Shown here: positions 1 through 11,911 of the stretch, in pieces | Numbering within the stretch: the first letter of the stretch is position 1 | Layout of the letters: each line of letters opens with the position of its first letter | Assembly: GCF_005239225.2 (NCBI RefSeq) | Contig: NC_133292.1 | Location: forward strand, 11,867,965 to 11,931,964 | DNA length: 64,000 nucleotides | Direction of reading: 5' to 3' | Source of the DNA: Populus alba | Lineage: Eukaryota; Streptophyta; Magnoliopsida; Malpighiales; Salicaceae | The notes under the pieces: generated by a model | Told to the model about the DNA's origin: nothing | Database searches by the model: none | Seen by the model: only the letters and a program-made list of their open reading frames with translations | Program-made: the position numbers and the translations under genes

Positions 1-2005
1 TAGCTACTAGTTACTCTCTAATTATCATAAATTTTGTTGAGTTTAAAGTTCTATAATAAAAAAAATTTATAATCATCGAATCATTGATTAACTAGTAACA
101 TACTATTAATAATTCATCATAATTTACTTTAAAGAAAGATAAAAAAATATATAAAATAATAATAATACATTCATATAGGATTTTTCTCTCATAATTGTCT
201 CTTTATTTTCTTTTAAATAAGTTTTTATCAAAATAATTAACATAATATCACTAATTACAAGCATAAACATAGTGAAATAATCCGTGCTTTAACCATGTAC
301 TGAAACTTTTAAAGTGATATCAATTCAAGATATGTACACACATCCTACTTTTATGTGATTTCAATTTGTAATATGCAAGGAGACGAGACGAGATTTAGTC
401 GGAAACGATCACTTCCTCATTTGTTTTGCTACCTTATCAATAAACACACCTTTAGCATTCAAAATGTGAAATATATGGAAATAATATATGATAACGATAT
501 GTGAAATTTTATGTGATGATGGCCAACAAAACCCGTGACACTTTTGTCCTCTTACCCAACCTTTAGTTAGAGTTGTAGTCTATATATTTTCTATACTTTT
601 TTAATTTATAAATATAATATACAGATAAATTTATATATATCTTAACTAAATTTTTCAAGATTTTAAAGTTAACAAATTTTATATATGTTTATAGTAAATT
701 TAAGATTTATAGATCTCGAACTGATAACCTTTAAAAAAACAAATTTAAAATCTCATTATTTAAATTATATATATTTTTTTAATTTATATATAACTTTTTT
801 TGATGTGATGGTTGGTTTTTACTGTTATGATAGAGAAAAAAGTTGATAATTCGATGCTTTAACCATTTTACTTATATTTGGACGGATCCTCTTGTAAATA
901 TTTACTAAGCATAGCATGATGATTAAAATAATAGCTAATTTGATACATCAATTCAGCCTGAATTGCATCGTGTTTAAGTTAATTGAAAAAAAATTAATAT
1001 ATTAAAATTTAGTTATTTTAGGTGAGATTTGATGTCCAGTTAAACATGTCAATTTTAAGATTTTTTTTTTTAAAATAATTGATTGACTTAGTATGTTAAC
1101 AAACAAATTGATTTAGTGATTTAGATTTTTTTGGGGTCAATATTCGAGCAAAGTGTAATGACTATAGATAAAATAAATCAGTTATTATTTTTTAATATAT
1201 TATATTAAAAATATTATTTTCAAGAAATTTAATGGCAATCAATATATTAAAAATATTAAATAAATAAAATAAAAACAGTCACAACCCCACTATCATACGA
1301 GTTTTCATCCACACAAGTGTGCGTGAAAGCCCTTCCACCTATCTTTTGTAGCCGGCCCTCATGCATTGAAAAACATCGAAAATAGAGAGAGCTCAGCTTG
1401 TCACGCGCCTTGCTGGATAATTCAATTACATTTCGATTCATTTTAATTTCTAAAATAAATAAAATAATGTTTTAATTTTTTCTATTTTTTTTTTTTTATA
1501 ATTAGGACAACCTTCCTCAACTAGGCCGATGCAATAATTTTGATTCCGACGACTATAATTGGAAACTCCAACCATCCTACAGGCTTGCCCCACAAATTGA
1601 CAAAGGAAGCTGCCTAGAAATGGACTGGCATTAGCTAGGCTAACGGGGCCTTGCCAATGGCTTTCGTCATCAAGTAAAAGTTCTTCAACTTTTTTCTGTA
1701 GAATCAGATCAATATCATCACAGGTTAATTTTCATTCCAATCGAACAGAACAAAGTCAAGAAATCACCGTGTTAAAATATACACCCCCATAAAAATTATT
1801 TTACTTGGTGAACGTGTGGTCGTTGCAGAAGGGTCCATTACCCTTACAGATATAGACAATACTACAATCTTTTTTTTTAATTGTTCTTTGCATCTTACAA
1901 TAATAATTTTCTTACTAAATTCAGCGTGAAGTAGTCACATAGCAGAAAAAATTAAAATAATATTATCAGATGAAATCAACATAAATCAATCTGGATATCA
2001 ATTTC

Positions 2006-2009
<4 letters not shown>

Positions 2010-2052
<43 letters not shown>
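2010..2052. repeat. (TA)n microsatellite
   Basis: Uninterrupted TA dinucleotide run of about 43 bases in intergenic DNA. Confidence 0.95.
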
Positions 2053-2055
<3 letters not shown>

Positions 2056-2494
2056 GATCGAATGAAATTAACTATTGGTATATAGAGGCGCTACATCATT
2101 AAATTACCTCTTATCATAGTAATATTTTTGCACGTGGAACACATAAAAATTACCTCTGCAGCTGGTTCACTTTACCATGCTTTTATGTTCAAAGGAAAGA
2201 AGAAACACGTGCTTTCACGCGGGTTATGTTTCCCAGTGGATGGGTACCGAGCAACTTGTGGTTCGCCGAGAAAACACCAAAAATCATATTTTTATCATGG
2301 TGCAATCTGTGCTGCCCTTTTTTTTCAACCTTTCAGATTTCCTCTTTTCAAATTTTCAACCTTTTTTTTGCCTCTGTTCAAATTTCAATAATAGATGATG
2401 ACGAACCTTGAGTTGCTTTCTAATAAATTGGTCGGCTGTGTAGGACTTATGGATTAGCAAAAGGCTCATGAATTCATAGCTTGATTGGAAGATT

Positions 2495-2650
2495 ATTTTT
2501 TAAATAATTTTTCATGCTGTTAAAATACATGTTAATAATATTTTTTTATTTTTTAAAAATTATTTTTAATAATAACCCATCAAAATAATTAAAAAACAAT
2601 AAAATCATTTTAATTTAAAGCTAATAAAAAAATTAAAAAAAATTTAGCAT
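2495..2650. repeat. AT-rich dispersed repeat copy
   Basis: Contains the recurring core of T/A runs around TTAAAAATTATTTTT followed by a motif close to TCAAAATAAT. The same arrangement recurs at about 16540-16720, 24630-24790, 31250-31350, 38090-38240, 39635-39780, 42480-42650, 56680-56870 and either side of 57621-59450. It is probably a MITE-like family; no coding capacity is visible. Confidence 0.5.
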
Positions 2651-3656
2651 TTAAGTTTTCAATATTTCTCGGAAGTCTTTGAATTTCAACCATGCATTGA
2701 AAACCCAGATTTTCTCCCGACACTCGGGGAAAATCTTATGCCCGTTGCTTTGTATTCCATGATATCCTAAGAATCGATTGCTTCTTCAACAGCTTATTAG
2801 AGAGGTTCATCCAGACCTGTGAAGTTCAAATATCACAGAACATCGAGTAGAGAGAGAGAGGAAGCAATCATTCATACCGAACTTCGTGTGAAATTCATTT
2901 TTTTTCGTTTGCAATTGTTTTTGCACCAAACCCATCGAATGATAGTGTTATGATTGCTTGAGCTGCTACAAGCAAACACAAGCAGAGGAGGATTAACTTG
3001 TTTTGATGCTAGAAACTAGATACCAAATCTTGTAAAGGATCAAAGGAGTCAATTTTGTCTGCAAAAGGAATTACAGAAAGACATCAACAGCAAACACTCA
3101 AGGCGAATCTTGAAGAAGGGAACACGACAAAGATTTTATGAGTAATCACCATAAATTCATGTAGCTTTTATCCGTCAGGATAATTTGTCTTTTGCATCTC
3201 AGGCTACAGTTGCTGTTAATTTACAACAGCTGTTAACTCGATAAGTAGCTGTGACTACCTGGTCTTAAACATTTCTTTATGGCAGCTTTGTGATTGTCTA
3301 GTGCATGTTTCCGCATCTTTTTAGCAGTATTATTCGCATGTCCTCAAGCTTTTGAAGTTTCTACTTTCTAGGCTTGCAGAACGATCCAGTTCACAACACA
3401 TTGTATATAGCGAAAACCAGAACATGACTAGACAAGAAATTGAAGCATACTTTAATAAAAACATGTTTCCTGTCAAATCATTGTAGCCTCCACAATTTAT
3501 ACCCAGTCAACAATCCCAGAGTGCACCGGAGGAAACATTGTTGAATACAATAATCATGCATCCAAACAAATTATATTCATTGCAAAAATTAAAATTGCTT
3601 ACTACAGCACAAGCGCTTGCTCTGAATCCTCAAAATGGCTAGAAGAACTCAGAAGC

Positions 3657-5330
3657 TCATTCTTCTGTTGGCCTTTGCCCCAAAACTGGAATATCTTCAT
3701 AACGTTTCTGCAGTAAAATGAAACATATCAGGGGCATTCAAGGAATAAACCAAGCACATTCATGAAATTCAAGTTTACCACCAACTTAAATTAACCAACA
3801 GCATTTGAGTTTGGCTCTTCATAGATTCAAATGGAGAGCAACTAATTCATTAATTAAGAGCAGTTACAGCTCTGAGATTCTGAGACTCAAGTAGAGGAAG
3901 GTAAGCGACAACTGTCACTACTTAACTGAAGAAGGCCTAGCAGTATAGCCAGAAATCTTTTTAGTATAATCAGGAGATTTGGTCCAATTTTATAACCACA
4001 AAATCATACAATTCAGAGAAAAATATCAGCCAGTATTGCCGAAGCAGCTGGAACTTACAATTTCTCTAAAAATCTGTTGCATACATTTCAAGACTTGACA
4101 GGGGCATCATTTCCAAATTTCCAACACTTCCTAACTAATTCACAAGGAAATGAATGTGGCCTAGTTCTAACAGTAGGAAGCTCAAACCAAGAGTCAGCCA
4201 CACCCCATCATAACTAACGACTGCAAGCGACACCTCCTTGGCTAAAGAAAGAAACATGAAATTCCGTATACATGTAGATATCTATGAAATGACTTGACAT
4301 TCGATATTATCAAATAATAAGTAGATAGGACCAGTTGCTGTCACCAGACAGGTAAAGAAACAACTCCATTTGTGTAATGCATGCAAACTAAACAAATAGT
4401 TAAGCATGTTATAGCAGATGTAATACCCCAACATTGTTGTACTCCCATAGCTTACGAACACCATAATCCACAGCCTGCACGCATCAACAAAGACTAACCG
4501 GGATAAGATACCACATATTATTAAAAATAATTGCAAAATATAAGTCAGATTTCTGTAGTGATAAAGCATAATTGAACTACCATAGCATTCAGCAAGTTCA
4601 GCTAGGCATTCACATAGTTGAACTACCAAAGAAATTTTTTAAATGCATCAAAAAGTGCAATTCAAGTAGACTAGCCCCTTTCAGCTTCAAAACATGAAAA
4701 AGATTTCCCACTCCATCAGATTGCATAGAAAATATGTCTGTGTTTCTTAAACAAAATCTAATCCAATTATACATTTCTAGATTCATTTGCCATTGTCTCA
4801 ATGTCATCATTTCCAGATCAAACCGTAGAAAAGTTCTCAAGCAAACAGAAGCTCATTTATATTCTCTATTGATCGGCTACTCCGAAAGATTTCAATAACA
4901 CATCTATGCAAAATGTGAGCTCTACTTGGAAAGAGAAAAAAAAAGGTTTCCACTTTCTTCAACAATTTTTGGTTTCTAGATCATTGTTTCCTTTGATCAC
5001 GAGAAACATAATTCTAATAATATTATTTATAGCTTGCTATTTTCAAGCTCTTACAAAAATTAATTCTTTTAAAAAATTGATTAAAATTCAAATGCTCGAA
5101 TAAGTTAGGGCACTGTTTCCGAAGTCAGTCACTAATTCTACTAATTCTTCAATTTTAAACACAATAAAACATAAAACAATCCTACTAAAAATAAAATAAA
5201 AAATCCTTACCCTCTCACCGGCAAAAGCGCCGGCGATGACGAAGGTAACGTAGATGGAGTTACGGCGCATAATCAACTTGTAGATACCTTCGAACGCGCC
5301 TCCTCCACTTCTTCGTGGTGTTGAATCCAT
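3657..5330 (-). CDS. QCR9: Cytochrome b-c1 complex subunit 9 (complex III, QCR9/UCR9 type)
   Basis: Encodes a small single-span subunit of the mitochondrial ubiquinol-cytochrome c reductase in the inner membrane. Three exons on the minus strand: 5330-5211, 4474-4427 and 3707-3657, all joined in phase 0 with GT-AG introns. The product is 72 aa, the usual length for plant QCR9. Visible features are a basic N-terminus starting MDSTPRRSGGG, the YKLIMRRNSIYVTFVIAGAFAGER segment (residues 17-40, including the hydrophobic span), then the family signature LWEYNNVGKRYEDIPVL across exons 2 and 3. The start is the only ATG in frame that gives this N-terminus. It is divergently transcribed from the HD2 gene, with about 617 bp between the two start codons. 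Identification rests on family recognition and exact exon closure. Confidence 0.93.
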
Positions 5331-5947
5331 CTCTTTTACTTTTTCAAGATCTCTCTGCTCAATTTTAGGGTTTCCAGATCACAAATTTCCAATTTACTCA
5401 GCTAATACATAATTAAATAAAAAATATTGAAGAAGTGGAATAACAATTATTCATCACCTTTGATTCAATTCACTAAAGAAGCAACAAAAACTAAATCGCG
5501 AGACGGACAGAAAGTAAAACCCGAGTTCTCGACGGCTGCAACTAAGAAATTTGGAGGAGGACGAGGGGGTTAGGAGAATGATTAATCAACGCTAGGGGGG
5601 CTGCTCTACAGTTAGAATGATGTTGTTTCCAACATGGGCCGAAAGTTAATTAGAAAGGAATCCGGTTAATAGCTGGTCCAGTTAAGCCTATGAGATTGGC
5701 CCGAAACAGGTAACTAATGGGGATGAATAAAGGCCCAAATCCGACAAACCTGATAACAATGACAGCTGACACGCACTTTTTTTGGGGGGCAATTCTCTCT
5801 TGAAAAACCCTATCTCCTACCTCGCTGCAAGTTGCTTATAAAAACCCTTTAAACCCTTCCCCGTCTCCGCCTCCGCCTCCCTCACTCTCACAACTCCCAC
5901 CACTAGAAACCTCAAAACCCTTTAAGCTCTATCATCTATCGTCAACC
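5331..5947. promoter_or_regulatory. Shared bidirectional promoter of QCR9 and the HD2 gene
   Basis: This 617-bp gap separates the two divergent start codons. Site II-type TGGGCC motifs occur in opposite orientations at 5635-5640 (plus) and 5732-5737 (minus, read as GGCCCA). Telo-box-like AAACCCT tracts occur at 5841-5856 (plus side) and as TAGGGTTT at about 5367-5374 for the QCR9 side. A TATAAAAA box lies at 5837-5844, about 104 bp before the HD2 ATG, followed by a CT/CCGCCT-rich leader. Site II plus telo-box combinations are known from promoters of plant mitochondrial and growth-related genes. Shared control of the two genes is inferred. Confidence 0.6.
5837..5844 (+). promoter_or_regulatory. 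TATA box of the HD2 gene
   Basis: TATAAAAA about 104 bp upstream of the ATG at 5948, followed by a pyrimidine-rich leader, as expected for a plant core promoter. Confidence 0.55.
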
Positions 5948-8673
5948 ATGTCGTCCATGGAGTTCTGGGGTGAGCAGCTTCTTGCTCTTCTTGTTTTAGG
6001 AAACGGTTTTTTTTAATCTTTTTTTCTGTTTTTGATTCCAAATAGGACCATACCTTTTGTTGTGTTATGTTAGCGATTGTTTGGTCCTTTTCTTTCTGCG
6101 TTTCTCTATGCTGTTCAGAGCTGCCCTTTTGTTTCTCTGTAGGTTGTTTTATGAAATACACTGTGTGGGATTCGTTTTTATAAGGCGTGTTGGGTTTTTT
6201 CGTTTTTTGAGTTGAAGTTTTGATTTTTTTTTTTGGTTTTTATTTTGTTTCGTTTTTTTTTGTTCCTTTTAGTTTCGAGTGGTGTTTTTTTTTACACCGG
6301 TTTTATCATGTATTTATGTAAGGTATGTGTACATGCTGATAGAACGAAACAAAGGAATAAGGATGCCCTTTTATGGAGGAATTTGAAAATGAAGTGGAGA
6401 GATAATAGTACTGCTTACTTTTTATAACTAGTATTTATAGTATCACTTTGGTTCCTGCTATTTTCACTGTTCTTGTTTTCGGTTATGTGATTTATTTTGT
6501 GTTGAATTTTGTCTCTGATTTTTTTAATGGTGTGTTTTGATGAACAATGATAATTACTAGCCAAGTAATAGCATCTTATGCAAGCGGGGTTTTATTTTTC
6601 TGTGTGTTTTGTGGTGTGGTTGATGCTAGCTCTAGGATGTCTTGTTTCTATTACCTATTTCTTGTTGTGTAATGAGGTCTAGGATTAATATTATTTCCAT
6701 TTACTAATGTTACATAACTCTCTTTATTTTACTAGGTGTTGAAGTCAAGGCTGGTGAGCCCCTTAAAGTGGAACCCAAAGACTTCTGCATGATCCATCTT
6801 TCTCAGGTTAGATTTATATTGATTGAAGTATTCAACTAGTGCTGAAATTAGTTTGACTATGGTTTTTTTGTCTGACAAGATGTTTGTATCGACTTTTGTT
6901 CCTCAGGCAGCCCTTGGCGAGTCAAAGAAAGGAAATGAATCTGTTCCTCTTTTTGTTAAATTCGATGAAAAGAAGCTTGTGTTGGGGACTCTTTCTCAGG
7001 AAAACATTCCTCAGCTGTCTTTTGATTTAGTTTTTGAGAAAGAGTTTGAGCTCTCTCACAACTGGAAAAATGGGAGTGTTTTCTTCTGTGGCTACCAAGT
7101 TATTCCTGATGATGATGCTTCTGGTGAGTCCCAACACATACTTACAATATGCCATTTTCTAACTTTATTTCGCAAATTTTGCTGAGTTTCTCAATGCATA
7201 CAGATTTTTCTGGTGATGAAGAGGATTTTGAATTTGCGAAAGCTGATATTATGAAAGCTGCTACAGCTAAGGATAAAGCTGCCAAGCCTGAAAAACCAAA
7301 GGCTACACTTGTAGAGCCAAGCATAGATGATTCTGATGAGGATGATTCTGACGAGGATGATTCTGATGAGGATGGTGATACTGAAGAGGTATCTCCTTGT
7401 ACCTAGATACTTTTTCCCATAACCAAGAAACTAACATTGACGTTGATAAGCCTTTTACCTAGATACATTAACCTAGTTACTTTTTCCCATAACCAAGAAA
7501 CTAACATAGATAAGCCTTTTATCTTTAGATTGTAATCAGATCAGGGATGTATGTATAGCACAAAACAAAGACGTTGACTGGTATCATACACTAAAGTTTT
7601 ACATATTTTAATTCTGGAAGGAATTCTTTGGCTGTTTAAATTTGATCAAGTAACCAAGTTTTTATGGAATACAATGATGTAATATGATATATTGTGTTTT
7701 TTCTTTTCTTTTTATTTTCCCTACATTCCGGCCTCTGAAATTGATCAATTTTTGTGCTGCAGGGTATGTCTCTTGATGAAGATTCAGATGATGAATCTGA
7801 TAGTGAAGATGAAGAGACTCCTAAGAAGGTATCAATATTCTGTTGATTGTGATTTTGGAATTAAACGAGGTTGTTTCTTAGTGTGTTTTAAATTTATTTT
7901 ATGCTTTGAAGGCTGAGACCAGCAAGAAGAGGGCTAATGATTCTGCAACAAAGACACCAGTGTCATCAAAGAAGGCAAAAACAGCTACTCCTCAAAAGAC
8001 AGGTATTTTTTTAATATTCTTTTATGGTGATATAGAGTTTTATGTTTGCTTTAATGCTTTACTCTGAACTCTTAATTCCACAATTTTTCCTAAATGTGGC
8101 TATATTTTTCCATTAAATATTCCCTGATTATGTCCTTTGGGTAGTCTGATGTGTAAATCTCCTGTATCCCATGCACAGATTTATAACTATCAAGTATAGT
8201 CACCTTTTTTTTGTCGTGTCAGGTTCTCTTAAGTTTCTGAGATGACACACGTTTGTTTATCTGTTTTTTCCCTCTATCTGTTTTATTTTCTTTTTATTTG
8301 GACAATTATTTCTTGCTTCTATCAACTATCTGAAGTACATGCATTGTGTTTGATTTTCTTGATTCTAACTAGTTGTATTTCTTTGGCTTGATCAAGATGC
8401 TAAGAAGGCCGGGCAAGTTACTCCTCACCCTGCAAAGGGAAAAGCTGCAGCTAATGGCAACAGCTCCAAGTCCCCAAAATCTGCCGGCAATTTCTCTTGC
8501 AAATCCTGTGACAAGTATGTACATACGCAACATTCTAGAAAAAAAATTCCCGTCAGCTCCCTATCTCTTAGTGACTTGATTGGGTGACTGACTGCTTGTA
8601 TTTCTTGCTCAGGGCATTTGTTACTGATGGTGCTCTGAAGTCTCACTCACAAGCCAAGCATGGTGCCAAGTGA
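5948..8673 (+). CDS. HDT: HD2-type (plant-specific) histone deacetylase
   Basis: Nucleolar/nuclear chromatin repressor of the plant HD2 family. Eight exons: 5948-5969, 6736-6806, 6907-7123, 7204-7388, 7763-7828, 7912-8002, 8397-8514 and 8613-8673; phases close exactly, giving 276 aa. The N-terminal nucleoplasmin-like domain has the family hallmark MEFWGVEVK (M4 onward). The conserved catalytic-type His lies in DFCMIHLSQA (His28 here, equal to His25 if M4 is the start). The middle is very acidic, with three 15-bp tandem units encoding DDSDE (about residues 144-158), followed by a Lys/Ala/Pro-rich, probably nuclear-localising, segment. The C-terminus is a C2H2 zinc finger with Cys252, Cys255, His268 and His273, which separates it from HD2 members that lack the finger. 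The second ATG (M4) is an equally plausible start. Which HDT paralogue it is cannot be told here. Confidence 0.95.
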
Positions 8674-9609
8674 AGCAACTACTAATTTTTAGACGATATC
8701 TCATTGAAAGAACCATGCTATAGGGTTTTAGTAGTTATATGAGAGTACCTCATTTTGCAATTTTGTTAGAAATCTACATTTGAACAAATATTTTTTATGC
8801 ATTATGTTTTGAGTTAAATGAAACGGTTGTGATGTGTTTATTACCTTTACAAGCTTTCAATGTTTGAATTACTATATTATTTAGCATGGCTGAAAAATCA
8901 TTTCAGGAATTCATGTTATTAGCTGCAAGTGGTTTAATCTTGGTCTAGAAATCATGATTGTCGAGGCCCTCATATTGGTGGAGCTTTGTTTAGAAGTTCA
9001 TTGATAACTGGCTTTCAGGTTGGAAGTGTTACTCTTTAAAATTAAAATTTTAAACTTACTGGAATGGATCTCGTTTTTCCAAATCTTGCACAAACTACAA
9101 ATGCCAAAATATCGAACATCTAACAACATGGTCAGAGCAGGTAAGTAGAGCGGCCCCAACAAGACCGATGAACGCAACGGCGACTCCTAACCTGCAACAA
9201 GACGTATCACTAGAAATGCTAAATGACCTTATGAACAATCAATCTGCTTCTGGATGATTTTGAACTGTAGTCTGACAGATCCTCTGACACGGCAGCCAAC
9301 AACCTGTACACAAATTTCATGGTAAGCTGCAGTTAAAATAATTGTGTCTCGAAGAAGCAGGGATACCTGAACCTGCAAAACTAATTAAAATGTCGTGCCC
9401 TCTATTTATTTCTCAATAATAAAAAAAAAACACGAGTTTAAGAAGCAATACCCAATTTAGAACTGTGAAATTTGATGTTGCACTAGTCTGACGTGCTTTG
9501 GTCAGAGTCCCCAACTGTAATGCATGCAACACTAAAAACACGATGTTCGCTGAAAATGAACATCCTGACTGAGCAACTGGAATATGAAAATGATTAGAGT
9601 GGTTCTGTC
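8674..9609. other. HD2 3' region and intergenic DNA, no gene called
   Basis: Begins with the 3' UTR of the HD2 gene. On the minus strand around 9110-9200 there is a short hydrophobic frame after a possible AG acceptor, but no start, partner exon or family match could be supported. No other gene is seen. Confidence 0.5.
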
Positions 9610-10306
9610 ACAGGGTTAAAATCCGTCAGGAGGCAGGCTAGCGAAGAGCATTGCTGGATAGTAGCTACGGGGTGGCAGCTTGCGTGACAGTAGCGAAAAT
9701 TGACAGAGTGTGTGCGCGTTAGCACACAACAGTTAGCACAACAGTATGCTGACGAGAGTTGAGACTTGGACGAGGATGTCCAAGGCTTGATGAAACAGTG
9801 CTAGGATGACACGATGGAAAGGTGGGGAATTCGGCAGCACTGATGAGATCGGCAGTGTCGATGGAATTCGACAGCGTCGACAGAATCGGCAGCAGGGGTT
9901 GACGATAACTTGGACAACGGAAAGTCCAAGGCATGCGAGGCAGTTACGTTGGCAGCATGTGTGCTGGCAGTGGATAGTTGGCTTGTGGGAGAACATGCCA
10001 ATGCAGTTGCAGCAATTCTAGGAGCAGTTATCGACAATTGCATCAGTTTCTTATATGGGGAAGAAAGTGGCCAGAACATGGGATAATGGGTGCTCCAGCT
10101 GTGCAGGAAGTTAGAGGCAGTTTATACTTGTAACTTCCATTATCTTGTAAATAGATAGGCTTTAAAATGTGTAGCATGCAGTAGAGTAGAGAGAACGGAT
10201 TGGGCATAGGACACAAGATGGACTTTGTGTAATCCTATAGTTGAGTTAATGAAAAGGTTGGGACTTATTCTTGTAATTTGCTGTGTTGTTCTTTCTGTTC
10301 ATATTC
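9610..10306 (+). mobile_element. LTR-like repeat (copy 1; possible solo LTR)
   Basis: Begins with TGTCACAGGGTTAAAATCC and ends near TTCATATTCA, consistent with the TG...CA ends of an LTR. It is rich in short CAGCAG/GGCAG-type motifs and has a GTAACTTCCATTAT segment before the end. A clearly related copy lies at about 53706-54320 inside the RBR ligase intron. Shared blocks include TCCAAGGCATGC, CAGTTTCTT.TAT, GTAACTTCCA.TAT and TGTAGCATGCA. No coding domain or clear target-site duplication was found, so both the solo LTR call and the exact borders are inference. Confidence 0.5.
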
Positions 10307-10429
10307 ATTAGTGTTATTCCGCTTGCTTGTGATATTGAAAGAGTGTGGGGATCTCTTGGGTTTGTGGGACAAACTAGTCATAGGCAAAACAAGAGTAAAT
10401 CGGTGAGGGAAAGGCCGAGTCCAGCGGGG

Positions 10430-11613
10430 TTAGACTGCCGCGCGAGGTCTGATTTCAAGAGCGAAAAATTGACCCCATGACAGGTTCCATTGTGCAATTT
10501 TAGCATGCCTCTCCTCACTACCTTCCCTAAATGGGCTTCGTTTACGCCTTCCCTGTCGTCCTCTCCAATGTCCAGGGCTTATACTCCTATATATGCCTCC
10601 TGCTCCGACTTCCATGATGGTCCTCCCGATCATCATATCTTCGACTAGAACCTCGCTCACTATGCGAACACTCTTCATGGCTACATGCCTATAGGGTCTT
10701 CATGCTGCATACCCCAAACAATTAACGTCTCAACTCCCTAAAATCAACGAAAATAAAAAAAAATAAAAACTAACACAAAACAATCCCATGCCACGAGAGA
10801 AGACTCAAACAGATAAATAAATAAATTACCTGCCAATTCCTTTTCTTGCAGTACCCACCACGATTACATACGGTCTCCTCATATTGCCTACAGGTGGCTT
10901 CACAGAAGTCTGTCACCGGGGAGAAGCCCGCAATGATCAGACGCCCTGCAGCCATCCACACTCAGATTTTTTATTTTTTTTTATATATATACACTAAACC
11001 CCTAGGCATTGCCATATAAAAAAAACTGAAAAATGGGCATAAAAAATCTGACCAGCATAAAGTCTCCATGTCAAATCCTGAAGTGCATTGGAAGCGCGCT
11101 CTTGCTCTCTAAACCGAACATAAACATTACCCACCTATGCAGACACATAAAATAAATATGGAATACTAATTGTAATTTCCAGACCAAGAAAATAAAATAT
11201 AGTCCATATGCTCAGCAAGATTGTCACAGACATTCAAGCTCTCAATTTCTCAGTATTTGCTTTGCTCCTCATAAAGATCCTGTAATTAAATACAGTTGAG
11301 ATTTTTTTAAATAAATTAATTACTTGAAACTCTAACTACAAAATAAATAAATAAATAAAATTAGAGTCATAATTACCTCGAAGTATTGCTGGATTTTGCG
11401 AGGATCGATAGGGTTACCCAGTGCATTAACGCCAGGAGTGATCATATCAGGACGCCGGTACATGTTTGATAAGAGAAGAGTACGGCTAATGCTTGGTTTG
11501 GTGTGGAGACGAGAGCATCGGTCACCGTGTCTACAAGCTCGGGTCTTGAAGTAAAACGGACAGTTCACCCTGTCTTTCTCTGTTCCAAATATCGACGCCA
11601 AGTGCTCCGCTAT
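10430..11613 (-). pseudogene. U2AF35: Decayed U2AF small subunit (U2AF35) gene copy
   Basis: Related to the 35-kDa subunit of U2AF, which binds the 3' splice-site AG. Recognisable exons on the minus strand: 11613-11377 (N-terminus and first CCCH zinc finger, with [15 protein letters not shown] and [11 protein letters not shown]), 11279 to about 11196, 11134-11053 (VGNVYVRFRE of the RRM-like domain), 10945-10830 ([25 protein letters not shown]), then an RS-rich tail around 10680-10480 ending in SPFREGSEERHAKIAQWN. Defects: the expected ATG is ATA (11613-11611); a TGA replaces the codon after SKY in the EIESLNVCDNLAEHM segment; the donor after that exon reads GA in place of GT; the second zinc finger loses its final His and the downstream basic block; and the RS tail is frameshifted. 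Introns are retained, so this is a duplicated genomic copy, not a retrocopy. Confidence 0.85.
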
Positions 11614-11773
11614 TGATTCGCCGGAAACTCTCTCTCCCTGTGCTTCCTCCGTACCGGATTCAGATATGCCACTTCTGTTTGCGTTCTCCTATTTCTCTGT
11701 CAAAGGAGAAATGTTGCTTCGTGAAGCGTTTTGGAACATTACATATATATGTTTATGAACCTTTGTTCAACGA

Positions 11774-11856
11774 GCTGGTTTGCCCGAGTGGTTAAGGGGG
11801 AAGACTTAAGATCTTCTGTGCATAAGCACGCGTGGGTTCGAACCCCACAGCCAGCA
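11774..11856 (+). tRNA. tRNA-Leu (UAA)
   Basis: Folds as a class II tRNA with a long variable arm. The acceptor stem pairs GCTGGTT with AGCCAGC, with discriminator A at 11856. The anticodon stem GAAGA/TCTTC encloses loop CTTAAGA, giving anticodon TAA. The T arm is GTGGG TTCGAAC CCCAC. There is no intron. A T run follows at about 11864-11868 as a Pol III terminator. It converges with the tRNA-Gly gene 55 bp away. Confidence 0.95.
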
Positions 11857-11911
11857 GTTAACTTTTTACTTAATTACCTGTATTTTCATTTTTTGAGTAA
11901 AATAAAACTAT

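Larger units (their letters stand above)
1..3500. other. AT-rich intergenic DNA, no gene seen
   Basis: No reading frame here shows a recognisable domain, codon bias or splice-compatible exon series. The stretch holds a (TA)n run at about 2010-2052 and an AT-rich repeat copy at about 2495-2650. Sequence between about 2690 and 3500 is less AT-biased and may be transcribed, but I see no open frame to support a protein. The 3' UTR of the minus-strand QCR9 gene probably extends into the region just below 3656. Confidence 0.6.

Noticed and set aside
9110..9210. Minus-strand hydrophobic mini-exon (reading LGVAVAFIGLVGAALLTC) after an AG acceptor-like site
   Set aside because: Too short, with no start codon, partner exon or recognisable family. 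It may be chance or part of an unseen small membrane protein gene, so it was not called.
9719..10079. Overlapping open frames on both strands
   Set aside because: They fall inside the LTR-like repeat; repeated CAG/GGCAG phrases keep several frames open by chance.
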